A DNA stretch of 47,326 nt from Pseudomonas sp. S37. GTDB taxonomy: Bacteria > Pseudomonadota > Gammaproteobacteria > Pseudomonadales > Pseudomonadaceae. The position numbers were made by a program, and so were the translations under genes. Every line of letters starts with the position of its first letter. Position 1 is the stretch's first letter. Of the stretch, positions 1 through 8,287 are shown one piece after another. A model generated the notes under the pieces. That model was not told the DNA's origin. It saw only the letters and a program-made list of their open reading frames with translations, and did no database searches. The stretch is from assembly GCF_016658545.1 (NCBI RefSeq), contig NZ_JACVZC010000037.1, forward strand, positions 1 to 47,326, in the 5' to 3' direction.

Positions 1-42
1 TTATGTTCAAAAGCAATTAGACAGTGTGGGCGAGTCCATACA

Positions 43-74
43 TAGGAGCGGCTTCAGCCGCGAAGAGGCCGGCC
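43..74. repeat. REP element
   Basis: A single P. putida-type REP unit, GGAGCGGCTTCAGCCGCGAAG followed by AGGCCGGCC in spirit, lies just downstream of the receptor gene that ends at 88. The stem is formed by the CGGCTTCAGCCG core. It is non-coding and may act as a 3' RNA stabiliser or terminator-like hairpin for the minus-strand gene. Confidence 0.6.
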
Positions 75-87
75 CAGGCAACAAAGA

Positions 88-2172
88 TCAGAAGCTGTAA
101 CTACCCGTCACCACCAGGCTACGCGGGTCGCCGACCTGGATCTGCGCCGCACTGGTCGCCGAGCTGTAGTAGGTCTTGTCGGCAATGTTGCTCAGCGCCG
201 CCCGCACATCCCAGTCATGGGTGCGATACCCCGCCAGCGCATCCCAACGGCCATACCCCGGCAGTACCGTGGTGTTCTGGTTGTCCGCATAACGCTCACC
301 CACCAGTGTCAGCCCGGTTTCGGCATACCAGCCCAGCTCCGGCTTCCAGGTCACGAACAGGCTGGCGTTGCGTTTGGCCACGTCATTGATGCGGTTGCCT
401 TCCTGGCCGTTGTTGTCCTTGACGATAGTGGCGTCCTGCAGGCCGATGCCGCCGCGGACATACCAGTTGCCAACGATGTTGCCGGTAGCCGTCAGCTCGA
501 TGCCGCGCGAACGCTGCAAGCCGCTGAGCAAGATGTTTTCCGGGATCACCGGATCGCGGGTACGGCGGTTGTACAACTCCAGCTCGTAGATGGCCAGGGT
601 GGTGGTCAGGCGCTGGTCGAGCCAGTCGCTTTTCACGCCGATTTCTTTCTGCCGTGTTTCTTCCGGCTTGGTTTCGTTAGCGTTGCTTGTTGTCCCAGGG
701 GTGATGCCGATCAGGCCGCCGCCCACCGGCGAGAACGTCTTGCTCCACGAGGCATAGAACGAATGGTCGCGCCACGGTGTGTAGACCACGCCCAGGCGCG
801 GGCTGGTGCTATTGCTGTCCTGCTTCTCGGACAGGTTGCGCAAGTTGTTGGTGGTTTCCACTTCGAACTGGTCGAAGCGCACGCCGGCAAGGATCTGCCA
901 CTGATCGTTCAGGCGAATCTGGTCTTGCAGGTACAGGCCACGGCTGTCGACCACGGTGTGGTTGTCACTGAACAGTGCCGGTGTACCGGGGTGTTGCTGG
1001 TCGCGACCGGGTCTGCCCAGGCCTGACAGCCGCTGCTCTGGCGCCCGGTACAACACCGGGTCACGTTTTTGGTTGCCGAGCTCCAGGCCCAGTAACAGCT
1101 TGTGCTCAAGGCCCAAGGTGTCGAAGTCACCCTCGGCCTCCAGGTTGTTGAACAGGTTGCGGGTGTTCAGGTCTTGCTGCCAGCGCTGGCGGGTCAGGAT
1201 ATTCGTGTCGGCGTTGTAGCCCACGACATAGGTGTTGTCGAACTCGCTGTCGAGCTTGAACAGGCCCAAGGTATGGCGCAGCTGCCAGGTTTCGTTCAGC
1301 TGGTAGTTCAGGCGTGAGCGCAGCGACTGGGCGCGGTCGTCAATGTAGTCGCGCTGGTCGCCATAGGTGGTGCTGCGGCTGACGTCGGCCGGGCGGCCGT
1401 TGGCCCCGGGGATGCCGCGGTCCGGGGTGCGGTTGTAGCGGCTGTATTCGTATTGCACCAGCCAGTTCAGGTCGGGGTTGATCTGCCAGCTGACCGAAGG
1501 GGCGAACAACTGGCGGCTACCGTCGATGCCGTCGCGGAAGCTGTTGTTGTCCTGGTTGCCCATGTTCAGGCGCAGGCTGACCGTGTCGCTGGGGTCGGCG
1601 CTGAGGTCGGCATACAGGCTGCGCAGGTCTTCGCTGCCAGCCTGTGCCTCGATACTTGACCGGCGGCCCTGCTCCGGTGCCTTGCTGACCCGGTTGACGA
1701 TACCGCCCTGGCTGCCGCGGCCATACAGCACGGCAGCCGGCCCCTTCAGCACCTCGACGCGCTCGATGTTGTGCAGGTCGCGAATGTACTGGCTGTCGTC
1801 GCGAATGCCGTCCAGGTAGAAGTCGTTGCTGGCCTCGAAGCCGCGAATGCGCACGCTGTCGAAGCGGGTATCGGCGCCGCTGCTGACGTTGGGGATGCCC
1901 TCCAGCGCCTTGCCCAAGGTGTTGCTGCCGTAATCCAGCACATTAACGGTCTTCACCGTGTCGATGGCCTGCGGTACGTAACGTACCGGCGTCGAGGTGC
2001 GGGTTGCGGTGTTCACTTCCTTGACCCGTGGGTTGTCTTTTTCGCGCTCGCTGTCGGCGGTGATCGACTGCTCTGGCAGGGTAGTGGTGGCGGCACTGGC
2101 CAGGCCTGCGCTGAACAGCAGCGACAGGCCAAGTGTAAGGGGTGAAAGGCGGCAGGGTACAAGCATGGGCAC
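88..2172 (-). CDS. TonB-dependent siderophore receptor, Fiu/PiuA type
   Basis: Outer-membrane TonB-dependent receptor importing a ferric siderophore, probably catecholate or hydroxamate. About 28 N-terminal residues form a signal peptide ending in AGLASA. The plug follows directly (around residues 55-180, with DSVRIRGFE and VLKGPAAVLYGRGSQGG), then a 22-strand barrel ending in the outer-membrane signature GSYSF. At 694 residues there is no N-terminal STN signalling domain, so it is a plain transporter and not a sigma-signalling receptor. The longest frame starts with GTG at 2172; an ATG two codons in, at 2166, is equally possible, and neither has a strong ribosome site. A Fur-box-like sequence lies at about 2201-2221, consistent with iron repression. 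The plug motifs resemble Fiu/PiuA-like receptors; the exact substrate cannot be read from sequence. Confidence 0.9.
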   Translation of the reverse strand: MPMLVPCRLSPLTLGLSLLFSAGLASAATTTLPEQSITADSEREKDNPRVKEVNTATRTSTPVRYVPQAIDTVKTVNVLDYGSNTLGKALEGIPNVSSGADTRFDSVRIRGFEASNDFYLDGIRDDSQYIRDLHNIERVEVLKGPAAVLYGRGSQGGIVNRVSKAPEQGRRSSIEAQAGSEDLRSLYADLSADPSDTVSLRLNMGNQDNNSFRDGIDGSRQLFAPSVSWQINPDLNWLVQYEYSRYNRTPDRGIPGANGRPADVSRSTTYGDQRDYIDDRAQSLRSRLNYQLNETWQLRHTLGLFKLDSEFDNTYVVGYNADTNILTRQRWQQDLNTRNLFNNLEAEGDFDTLGLEHKLLLGLELGNQKRDPVLYRAPEQRLSGLGRPGRDQQHPGTPALFSDNHTVVDSRGLYLQDQIRLNDQWQILAGVRFDQFEVETTNNLRNLSEKQDSNSTSPRLGVVYTPWRDHSFYASWSKTFSPVGGGLIGITPGTTSNANETKPEETRQKEIGVKSDWLDQRLTTTLAIYELELYNRRTRDPVIPENILLSGLQRSRGIELTATGNIVGNWYVRGGIGLQDATIVKDNNGQEGNRINDVAKRNASLFVTWKPELGWYAETGLTLVGERYADNQNTTVLPGYGRWDALAGYRTHDWDVRAALSNIADKTYYSSATSAAQIQVGDPRSLVVTGSYSF

Positions 2173-2200
2173 ATCCGGACCGGGCAGGTGAAAAGAGGTG

Positions 2201-2221
2201 CGAATGGTAATGCTTGCTATT
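2201..2221 (-). promoter_or_regulatory. candidate Fur box
   Basis: CGAATGGTAATGCTTGCTATT partly matches the three-hexamer pattern of Fur sites (GATAATGATAATCATTATC). It sits just upstream of the siderophore receptor start at 2172. The match is imperfect and assigned by eye. Confidence 0.35.
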
Positions 2222-2638
2222 TGCTCTTGCTTGGCTATTTGTAAAGGGTTGTCTTTACATATGTATCACTTTGTAACTACGCCTTCTGTATAGTGCGGCC
2301 TTCAGGGGAATTGTCGGATTGGTCAAGATGACATATCTGACAAAAGTCAAATTACCCGCCTATAGCGCAGAGATGCGTCGAAATGCCCCGGCTCACGGGA
2401 TAATTTTGGTTATATCAACCTGCATTTCACGACTTTTTGACATTTGTAATCGCACACGGCTAGGATTCGGCCAACGCCTGCTGGCCAATAACCTTTGGCC
2501 ATGCTGCTGCCAGAGGCCGCCGTGTAGTTACCGGCAGGCCTTCAAGTCTGGATCCGCATAGCGTCGAACCTACGAAGGGGCGTTGGTTCCTGGCGTCATA
2601 TTGCAGAGCGTTTTTGATTAAGAAATAAGGAAAACAAC

Positions 2639-3958
2639 ATGTTGAAAACCAGGATCAGCCTGGTCGCCCTGGCGATGATCGCCGCGACCCAGGCACAGGC
2701 CAATGACCAGGCCGAAAGCAAGGGCTTCATCGAGGACAGCCACGCCAACGTCCTTCTGCGCAACGCCTACATCAACCGTGACAAGAAGCACGGCACCGAC
2801 GACCAGATCGAATGGGGCCAGGCTTTCATCGGCAACTTCTCCTCTGGCTTCACCCAGGGCACCGTCGGCGTCGGTGTCGACGCATTCGGCCTGTACGCCG
2901 TGCGCCTTGATGGCGGCAAAGGCCACAACGGTGGCGCGGGCGTCGACTTCTTCAAGCCGCACGAAACCACCAATGCCGACGGCAACGCCAGCTCGCCGCA
3001 CAACCTGGCCCGTGCCGGCGCCGCCGTGAAGTTCCGCATCTCCAACACTGTGCTCAAGTACGGTGACCAGATGCCGGCACTGCCAGTGCTGCAGTACGAT
3101 GACGCGCGTCTGCTGCCAGAAAGCTTCACCGGTACCCTGATCACCTCGAAAGAAATCCAGGGCCTGGAACTGAACGCCGGCCGCTTCACCCAGGAAGCGC
3201 GCAAGAGCGCCGAGCGCCGTGACGGCGGTGGCCTGAAGTCGATCAACGTGCTCGGCGGTAGCTACAAGTTCACCGACAACTTCACCGGTTCGTTGTACAC
3301 CGCAGACAACGAAGACGTGATGCGCAAGCACTACCTGGGCTTGAACTACGTCTTCCCGATTGCCAGCGACCAGTCCCTGACCCTGGACTTCAACGGCTAC
3401 AAGTCGGACATCAACAACAAGTACGTCAAGGCTGCAGGCCTGAACGGCGACTCCAACACCATCTGGAGCCTGGCGGCTACCTATGCGTACGGTGCGCACT
3501 CGTTCACCCTCGCTCACCAGCGCAGCACCGGCAGCACCGGCTACAACTACGGCTGGTACCAGAACCAGGGTGGCGTGGGTGACGGTGGTTCGACCATCTA
3601 CCTGGCCAACTCGTACTGGTCCGACTTCAACGCTGAAGACGAGCGCTCCTGGCAGCTGGGCTACGGCCTGGACTTCGGTGCCTACGGCATCCCTGGCCTG
3701 ACCTACAAGCTGGCCTACGTGGTGGGTGACAACATCAACACCCGCAACAACGCCAACCCGCAGGGCTTCGGCGAAGGTAAAGAGCGCGAGATCTTCAACC
3801 AGGTGCGTTACGTGGTGCAGGACGGCCCGGCCAAGGACCTGTCGATCAAGCTGCGTAGCTCGTTCGTGCGTACCAACAACGCCGTGCAGCAGAACGGTTA
3901 CAACGACGACGGCAACGAAGTCCGCGTATTCGTCGAGTACCCGATCAGCATCTTCTGA
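2639..3958 (+). CDS. OprD-family outer-membrane porin
   Basis: Substrate-specific 18-stranded porin of the OprD family (Occ channels), taking up small solutes such as amino acids or carboxylates across the outer membrane. A 21-residue signal peptide ends in QAQA, before ND. The mature N-terminus has the family pattern GFIEDSHANVLLRNAYINRD. Further signatures include WGQAFIGNFSSG, the basic-ladder region, and the C-terminal EVRVFVEYPISIF with a terminal phenylalanine. Length (439 residues) is normal. AAGGA at about 2626-2631 sets the ATG at 2639. It is a single-gene unit; a GC hairpin follows the stop. It is probably of the OprE/OprQ branch, but the subgroup and substrate are not certain. Confidence 0.92.
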   Translation: MLKTRISLVALAMIAATQAQANDQAESKGFIEDSHANVLLRNAYINRDKKHGTDDQIEWGQAFIGNFSSGFTQGTVGVGVDAFGLYAVRLDGGKGHNGGAGVDFFKPHETTNADGNASSPHNLARAGAAVKFRISNTVLKYGDQMPALPVLQYDDARLLPESFTGTLITSKEIQGLELNAGRFTQEARKSAERRDGGGLKSINVLGGSYKFTDNFTGSLYTADNEDVMRKHYLGLNYVFPIASDQSLTLDFNGYKSDINNKYVKAAGLNGDSNTIWSLAATYAYGAHSFTLAHQRSTGSTGYNYGWYQNQGGVGDGGSTIYLANSYWSDFNAEDERSWQLGYGLDFGAYGIPGLTYKLAYVVGDNINTRNNANPQGFGEGKEREIFNQVRYVVQDGPAKDLSIKLRSSFVRTNNAVQQNGYNDDGNEVRVFVEYPISIF

Positions 3959-3978
3959 TTCTGATCTGATGGTCTAGG

Positions 3979-3995
3979 GGGCTGCTTTGCAGCCC
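3979..3995 (+). terminator. hairpin after the porin gene
   Basis: GGGCTGC-TTT-GCAGCCC is a perfect 7-bp stem 20 bases after the porin stop. No T-run follows, so it is a terminator or mRNA-stabilising hairpin rather than a classical intrinsic terminator. Confidence 0.45.
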
Positions 3996-4015
3996 ATCCG
4001 ACCGGTCCGGCGTCC

Positions 4016-4094
4016 CGGCAAGGCCGCTCCTACAAGAGAGTGCAATCCCCTGTAGGAGCGGCCTTGTGTCGCGAAAGGGCCGCAACGCGGTCCC
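4016..4094. repeat. REP pair in inverted orientation
   Basis: GGCAAGGCCGCTCCTACA and TGTAGGAGCGGCCTTG face each other, with a short spacer, between two convergent genes. This is the usual P. putida REP layout. Confidence 0.7.
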
Positions 4095-4100
4095 TTGCCT

Positions 4101-5765
4101 TTACGCCGGCTCCACTTCCCTACGCCGCACCTCTGCAACCTTCACCTCTTCCTCGCCAGTCTCCGGCGCAAAGCTGTCACTACGCGCCATCCGCCACATC
4201 CGCGCATAAAACTCGCTTTCGATCGAGCCACTGAGCAATTCGCCCGGCTTGAGGAACGTGTGCAAGTCCGAAAACAAGCCGATCTCGCTGGGGCTGATAC
4301 GCCTTGCCAGGTGCTTGGGCTTGAGCTCCGACGGGTGCTCCAGGCCTGCGGCGGCCAGCATCTCGGCCAGTGCATGCAACGTATTGCGGTGGAAGCTGGC
4401 AACCCGTTCTGCCTTGTCTGGCACCACCAGCGCCCGCTGGCGCAATGGGTCTTGCGTGGCCACGCCGGTCGGGCACTTGTTGGTGTGGCAGCTCTGCGAC
4501 TGAATGCAGCCAATGGCGAACATGAAGCCGCGCGCCGAATTGACCCAGTCCGCGCCGATGGCCAACACGCTGGCAATGTCGAAGGCACTGACAATCTTGC
4601 CCGCCGCGCCAATGCGAATGCTCGAGCGCAGGTTCAGGCCGACCAAGGTGTTGTGCACGAACATCAGGCCTTCGCGCATCGGTACGCCCATGTTGTCGCT
4701 GAACTCGCGCGGCGCTGCGCCGGTGCCGCCTTCCTTGCCGTCGACCACGATGAAGTCCGGGGTAATGCCGGTGGCCAGCATGGCCTTGGCGATGCCCATG
4801 AACTCCCACGGGTGACCCAGGCAGAACTTGAAACCCACCGGCTTGCCGCCCGACAGCTCGCGCAGGCTGGCAACGAACTGCAGCAATTCGGCCGGCGTGC
4901 GGAAGGCACTGTGCGCGGCCGGTGAGATGCAGTCCTCACCCACGCGCACGCCGCGGGTCTGGGCAATTTCGGGGCTGACCTTATGCCCCGGCAGGATGCC
5001 GCCGTGGCCCGGTTTCGCGCCCTGGCTGAGTTTGATCTCGATCATCTTCACCTGCGGCGAGCGTGCCTGCTCGGCAAAGCGCCGGGGATCGAAGCGGCCG
5101 TCCTCGGTGCGGCACCCGAAGTAGCCACTGCCGATTTCCCAGATCAGGTCGCCGCCGTGTTCGCGGTGGTACGGGCTGATGCTGCCTTCACCGGTGTCAT
5201 GGGCAAAGCGGCCCATGCGGGCGCCGCGGTTGAGGGCGGCGATGGCGTTGGCGCTGAGGGCGCCGAAGCTCATGGCAGAGATGTTGAAGATCGAGGCCGA
5301 GTAGGGCAGGCGGCATTGCGGCCCGCCGATGGCGATACGGAACGAGGCAGGGTCTGGCGTGGCCACCGGCAGCATGGAGTGGCTGATGAACTCGAAGCCG
5401 GGCTTGTAGGCGTCGTTGAGCGTGCCGAAGGCTTTCTCGGCGCTTTCGTTCTTGGCACGGGCGTAGACCAGCGAGCGTTGCGAGCGAGAGAACGGCAGCT
5501 TGTCGTCGTCGCCTTCGATCAGGTACTGGCGTATTTCCGGGCGGATGGTTTCGATCAGGTAGCGGATGTTGCCCAGGATCGGATAGTTGCGCCGCACCGC
5601 ATGGTGGCTTTGCCGCAGGTCATTGAGGCCAACCAGGCTGAGCAATGCGCTGATCAGCGTCAGCGGCCACAGCCAGGCATGCTGGGGCAACAATGGCAGG
5701 CTGGCGAAAGTGAATACGAGGCAGAAAAAGAGGCAGGCATAGCGGCTGGGTAGAGAGTGTTTCAT
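4101..5765 (-). CDS. FMN/Fe-S glutamate synthase-like protein (membrane-anchored)
   Basis: Stand-alone homologue of the synthase domain of glutamate synthase (GltB FMN-binding domain), without the glutaminase half. The N-terminus has one or two hydrophobic segments (about residues 8-45). The catalytic barrel follows: AMSFGALS, GEGSISPYH, GHGGILPGHKVS, VVDGKEGGTGAAP, and the FMN phosphate region IGAAGKIVSAFDIA. The cysteine pattern CIQSQSCHTNKCPTGVAT is that of the 3Fe-4S ligands. ATG at 5765 is chosen because GATGGA precedes it; a second in-frame ATG at 5795 would add ten residues. The true reaction of this family is not established; an FMN-dependent oxidoreductase is the safe reading. The gene stands alone, convergent with the porin. 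Confidence 0.85.
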   Translation of the reverse strand: MKHSLPSRYACLFFCLVFTFASLPLLPQHAWLWPLTLISALLSLVGLNDLRQSHHAVRRNYPILGNIRYLIETIRPEIRQYLIEGDDDKLPFSRSQRSLVYARAKNESAEKAFGTLNDAYKPGFEFISHSMLPVATPDPASFRIAIGGPQCRLPYSASIFNISAMSFGALSANAIAALNRGARMGRFAHDTGEGSISPYHREHGGDLIWEIGSGYFGCRTEDGRFDPRRFAEQARSPQVKMIEIKLSQGAKPGHGGILPGHKVSPEIAQTRGVRVGEDCISPAAHSAFRTPAELLQFVASLRELSGGKPVGFKFCLGHPWEFMGIAKAMLATGITPDFIVVDGKEGGTGAAPREFSDNMGVPMREGLMFVHNTLVGLNLRSSIRIGAAGKIVSAFDIASVLAIGADWVNSARGFMFAIGCIQSQSCHTNKCPTGVATQDPLRQRALVVPDKAERVASFHRNTLHALAEMLAAAGLEHPSELKPKHLARRISPSEIGLFSDLHTFLKPGELLSGSIESEFYARMWRMARSDSFAPETGEEEVKVAEVRRREVEPA

Positions 5766-5912
5766 GGGTCCATCGCAGGCAGGATGACCGGGCATAGGAT
5801 AGGCAAAGGCGGGGAGGGGAAAACCTGGGTAATCGGTAAAAGACTGTTACCTGAATAAGAGGGGCAAGCAAATACCTTCGATTAGAGTTTGAAATCGAAG
5901 CCTGCGCGGTAT

Positions 5913-5998
5913 CTGTGGGAGCGGGTTCACCCGCGAAGCAGGTGGTGCGGTGGATGGCACCGGCTTTGCCGGTGTTCGCGGCTGAAGCCGCTCCCACA
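5913..5998. repeat. REP pair (inverted)
   Basis: CTGTGGGAGCGGGTTCACCC and, 60 bases on, its inverted partner ending GAAGCCGCTCCCACA. It fills most of the 290-base gap between two minus-strand genes; nothing else is seen there. Confidence 0.75.
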
Positions 5999-6055
5999 AA
6001 GATCGCGCAGGCCTACAGATGTTGGTCGAGACAAAAGGCCGCGTTCGCTGGTAAG

Positions 6056-7432
6056 TCAGCGAGGCAGCAACACGCTAACCCGCAACCCACCGCCCTCGCG
6101 GTTCGTCAGCATCAGCTCCCCGCCATGGCTGGTGGCGATCCTCTGTGCAATGCTCAACCCCAGCCCATACCCGCCGGACGCCTGGTTGCGCGACCCTTCA
6201 CCGCGCACGAACGGGTCGGTGATGGTTGCAAGCAAACCCGGCGCAATCCCCGGCCCGCGGTCATCGATATGGATGAACACCCCCGTGGTCGCTTGCTCCA
6301 GCGTGACCGAAACATCCTTGGCATAGCGCAGCGCATTGACCAGCAAATTCTGCAGGCAGCGCTGCAACAGCAACGCATCGACGCGCAAGCTGCCCGCCTG
6401 GCCGCGCACCGGCAAGGGCTCTTCGGCAGTGGCCAGGTCCGCACACTGGCGTGCGACCAGCCGGTCCAGGTCAACCTGCTGCAAGTTCTGCTGTTCCCCT
6501 GCACGCAGGTAGTCGAGCACCTGGCCGATCATGTCATCCATCTGCGTGATGTTCTGCCGCAGCCGCTGGCGGTGCTCGTCGTCAGGCAGGCGCTCCAGGC
6601 GCAGGCGCATGCGGGTCAACGGTGTGCGCAGGTCGTGGGACACGGCAGCGAGGAAATAGGCCTTGTCATTGACCATGGCAATCAGCCGCTGCTGCATGGC
6701 GTTGAATGCCTGGGCTGCCTGGCGCACCTCCTCCGGGCCATCCAGCGCCAGCGGCGGCTGCTCAAGGTTGCCGCCCAGGCCGCGTGCCGCATCGGCCAGG
6801 CGCCGCAACGGGCGCAGGCACAGGCGCACGGCAATCAGGCACACCAGCAGTACCGCGACAATGCGCAGGGCATACACCCGCACCAGGTAATCACTGATCA
6901 GCACCCAGGCCGACTCACCGCTCCAGCCTTGCAGCTCCTGGCCATCGATGGTCAGCCAGTGGCCATCGGCCAACGGCACCGCGAACTGAATATGCGCCTG
7001 TGCCGTGCGCAGGCCGAACAGGCTGCGCCAGACCATGGGCTGGCCCAGTTCATCGGTCAGTTGCACCTTCATCAGGCGTACCTCCTGGGCATGCCCCAGC
7101 TCGTACTTGAGGGCCTGCTGCAACAGCAATTCGACGCGCCTGCGACCACGACGCTCGTCGTGCTCCGGCGTGGGCAGGCTTTCGGCGCAGCGCAGTTGAT
7201 AGTGGGCTGGCACCTGCAACGTTCCGCCGTGGCAGTCGGCCTGGGCAATCAAAGGTGCACTGCGCGCTGCGATCAGCCGCACCGGGGCTTCGAGCACCTG
7301 GGCGAAGCGCACATCGAACCAGATGCTGCTCGACATCAACTGGATCACCAGCGTGCCGCTGACCATGATCAACAGCAACTGGCCAAACAAGGTGCGCGGC
7401 CACAGCCGGCGAAGCCAGCGCATCTCAGGCAT
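6056..7432 (-). CDS. sensor histidine kinase (EnvZ-like)
   Basis: Inner-membrane sensor kinase of 458 residues. First membrane segment about residues 14-34, periplasmic domain about 35-183, second segment about 186-205, then HAMP. The H-box AAVSHDLRTPLTRMR carries the phospho-acceptor His at about 266; the N-box is NLLVNALRYA (about 362-371); G1 is DRGPGI (about 391) and G2 GGYGLGLSIA. All catalytic motifs are intact. It overlaps the response regulator gene upstream by eight bases (ATGCCTGA), so the two are translationally coupled. The pair is divergent from a siderophore receptor at 8288, an arrangement like pfeRS-pfeA or pirRS-pirA of P. aeruginosa, so it may control that receptor (inference). 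The sensed ligand is unknown. Confidence 0.9.
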   Translation of the reverse strand: MPEMRWLRRLWPRTLFGQLLLIMVSGTLVIQLMSSSIWFDVRFAQVLEAPVRLIAARSAPLIAQADCHGGTLQVPAHYQLRCAESLPTPEHDERRGRRRVELLLQQALKYELGHAQEVRLMKVQLTDELGQPMVWRSLFGLRTAQAHIQFAVPLADGHWLTIDGQELQGWSGESAWVLISDYLVRVYALRIVAVLLVCLIAVRLCLRPLRRLADAARGLGGNLEQPPLALDGPEEVRQAAQAFNAMQQRLIAMVNDKAYFLAAVSHDLRTPLTRMRLRLERLPDDEHRQRLRQNITQMDDMIGQVLDYLRAGEQQNLQQVDLDRLVARQCADLATAEEPLPVRGQAGSLRVDALLLQRCLQNLLVNALRYAKDVSVTLEQATTGVFIHIDDRGPGIAPGLLATITDPFVRGEGSRNQASGGYGLGLSIAQRIATSHGGELMLTNREGGGLRVSVLLPR

Positions 7433-8147
7433 CGGCCTCGTGGTGGGCGATGGTCAGCAGGTAGCCTTCGTTGCGGATGGTGAGGATTTGCGCGGCCCCT
7501 GCGGGTGCGCGGCGCAGGTGCTGGCGCAGGCGGCTGACGCACATGTCCACCGAGCGGTCATCGGGCAGGTGGTCGCGGCCGAACGCACTGCGCGTCAGCT
7601 GGTCGCGGGAGACCACACGGTTGTTGGCTTCCAGCAACTCGCGCAGCACCCGGTAATCGGAGCGCGGCAGGGTCAGGGTCTCGCCATCGGGGCGGGTGAG
7701 CAGGCGCTTGATGTGTTCCAGGCGAAAGCCGGCGAACAGCTGGGCATCGACTACCACGGGTTCTTCTGCGGGGGTATCCAGGCGCTGCGGGCGGCGCAGC
7801 ACGGCCTTGATCCGGGCGATCAGCTCGCGTGGCTCGAAGGGCTTGGCCAGGTAGTCATCGGCACCCACCTCCAGGCCGATGATGCGGTCCAGCGTACTGC
7901 CCTTGGCCGACAACATGATCACCGCCAGCCCGGGTGTGGCCTGCAAATGGCGACACAGGCTCAGGCCGTCCTCGCCAGGCAACATCAGGTCGAGCACCAC
8001 CAGCTCCACCTTGTGCCGGGCCAGCTGCTCACGCATCTGTTCGCCGTCGGCCGCGGCCAATACGTTGTAGCCGGCATCTGCCAGGTAATCACAAAGAAGT
8101 TCGCGGATCTCGTCGTCATCGTCGACGACCAGCAGGGTCGTGCTCAT
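7425..8147 (-). CDS. OmpR-family response regulator
   Basis: Two-component DNA-binding regulator, 240 residues. The receiver domain (1-115) has the acidic pocket VVDDDDE, phospho-acceptor Asp53 in LDLMLPGEDG, and the conserved Lys in LAKPFEPRE. A winged-helix output domain (about 135-235) ends in DMCVSRLRQHLRR and TIRNEGYLLT. ATG at 8147 is preferred, preceded by ACAGG; a GTG at 8159 would add four residues but itself lies in the ribosome site. It is the first gene of a two-gene operon with the kinase that overlaps its stop. Confidence 0.92.
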   Translation of the reverse strand: MSTTLLVVDDDDEIRELLCDYLADAGYNVLAAADGEQMREQLARHKVELVVLDLMLPGEDGLSLCRHLQATPGLAVIMLSAKGSTLDRIIGLEVGADDYLAKPFEPRELIARIKAVLRRPQRLDTPAEEPVVVDAQLFAGFRLEHIKRLLTRPDGETLTLPRSDYRVLRELLEANNRVVSRDQLTRSAFGRDHLPDDRSVDMCVSRLRQHLRRAPAGAAQILTIRNEGYLLTIAHHEADA

Positions 8148-8287
8148 GCGGAAAAACACCTGTGGGGTGAGGGCCGGTGGCGCTCATTACGTTCAATTAC
8201 ATCCCCGTACATGTCGGGTCTGGAGCCGGAAGGGCCGATGCCTAGAATCCTAACAAAAAATCAACTGCAAATACGAAGCCTTCCCAA

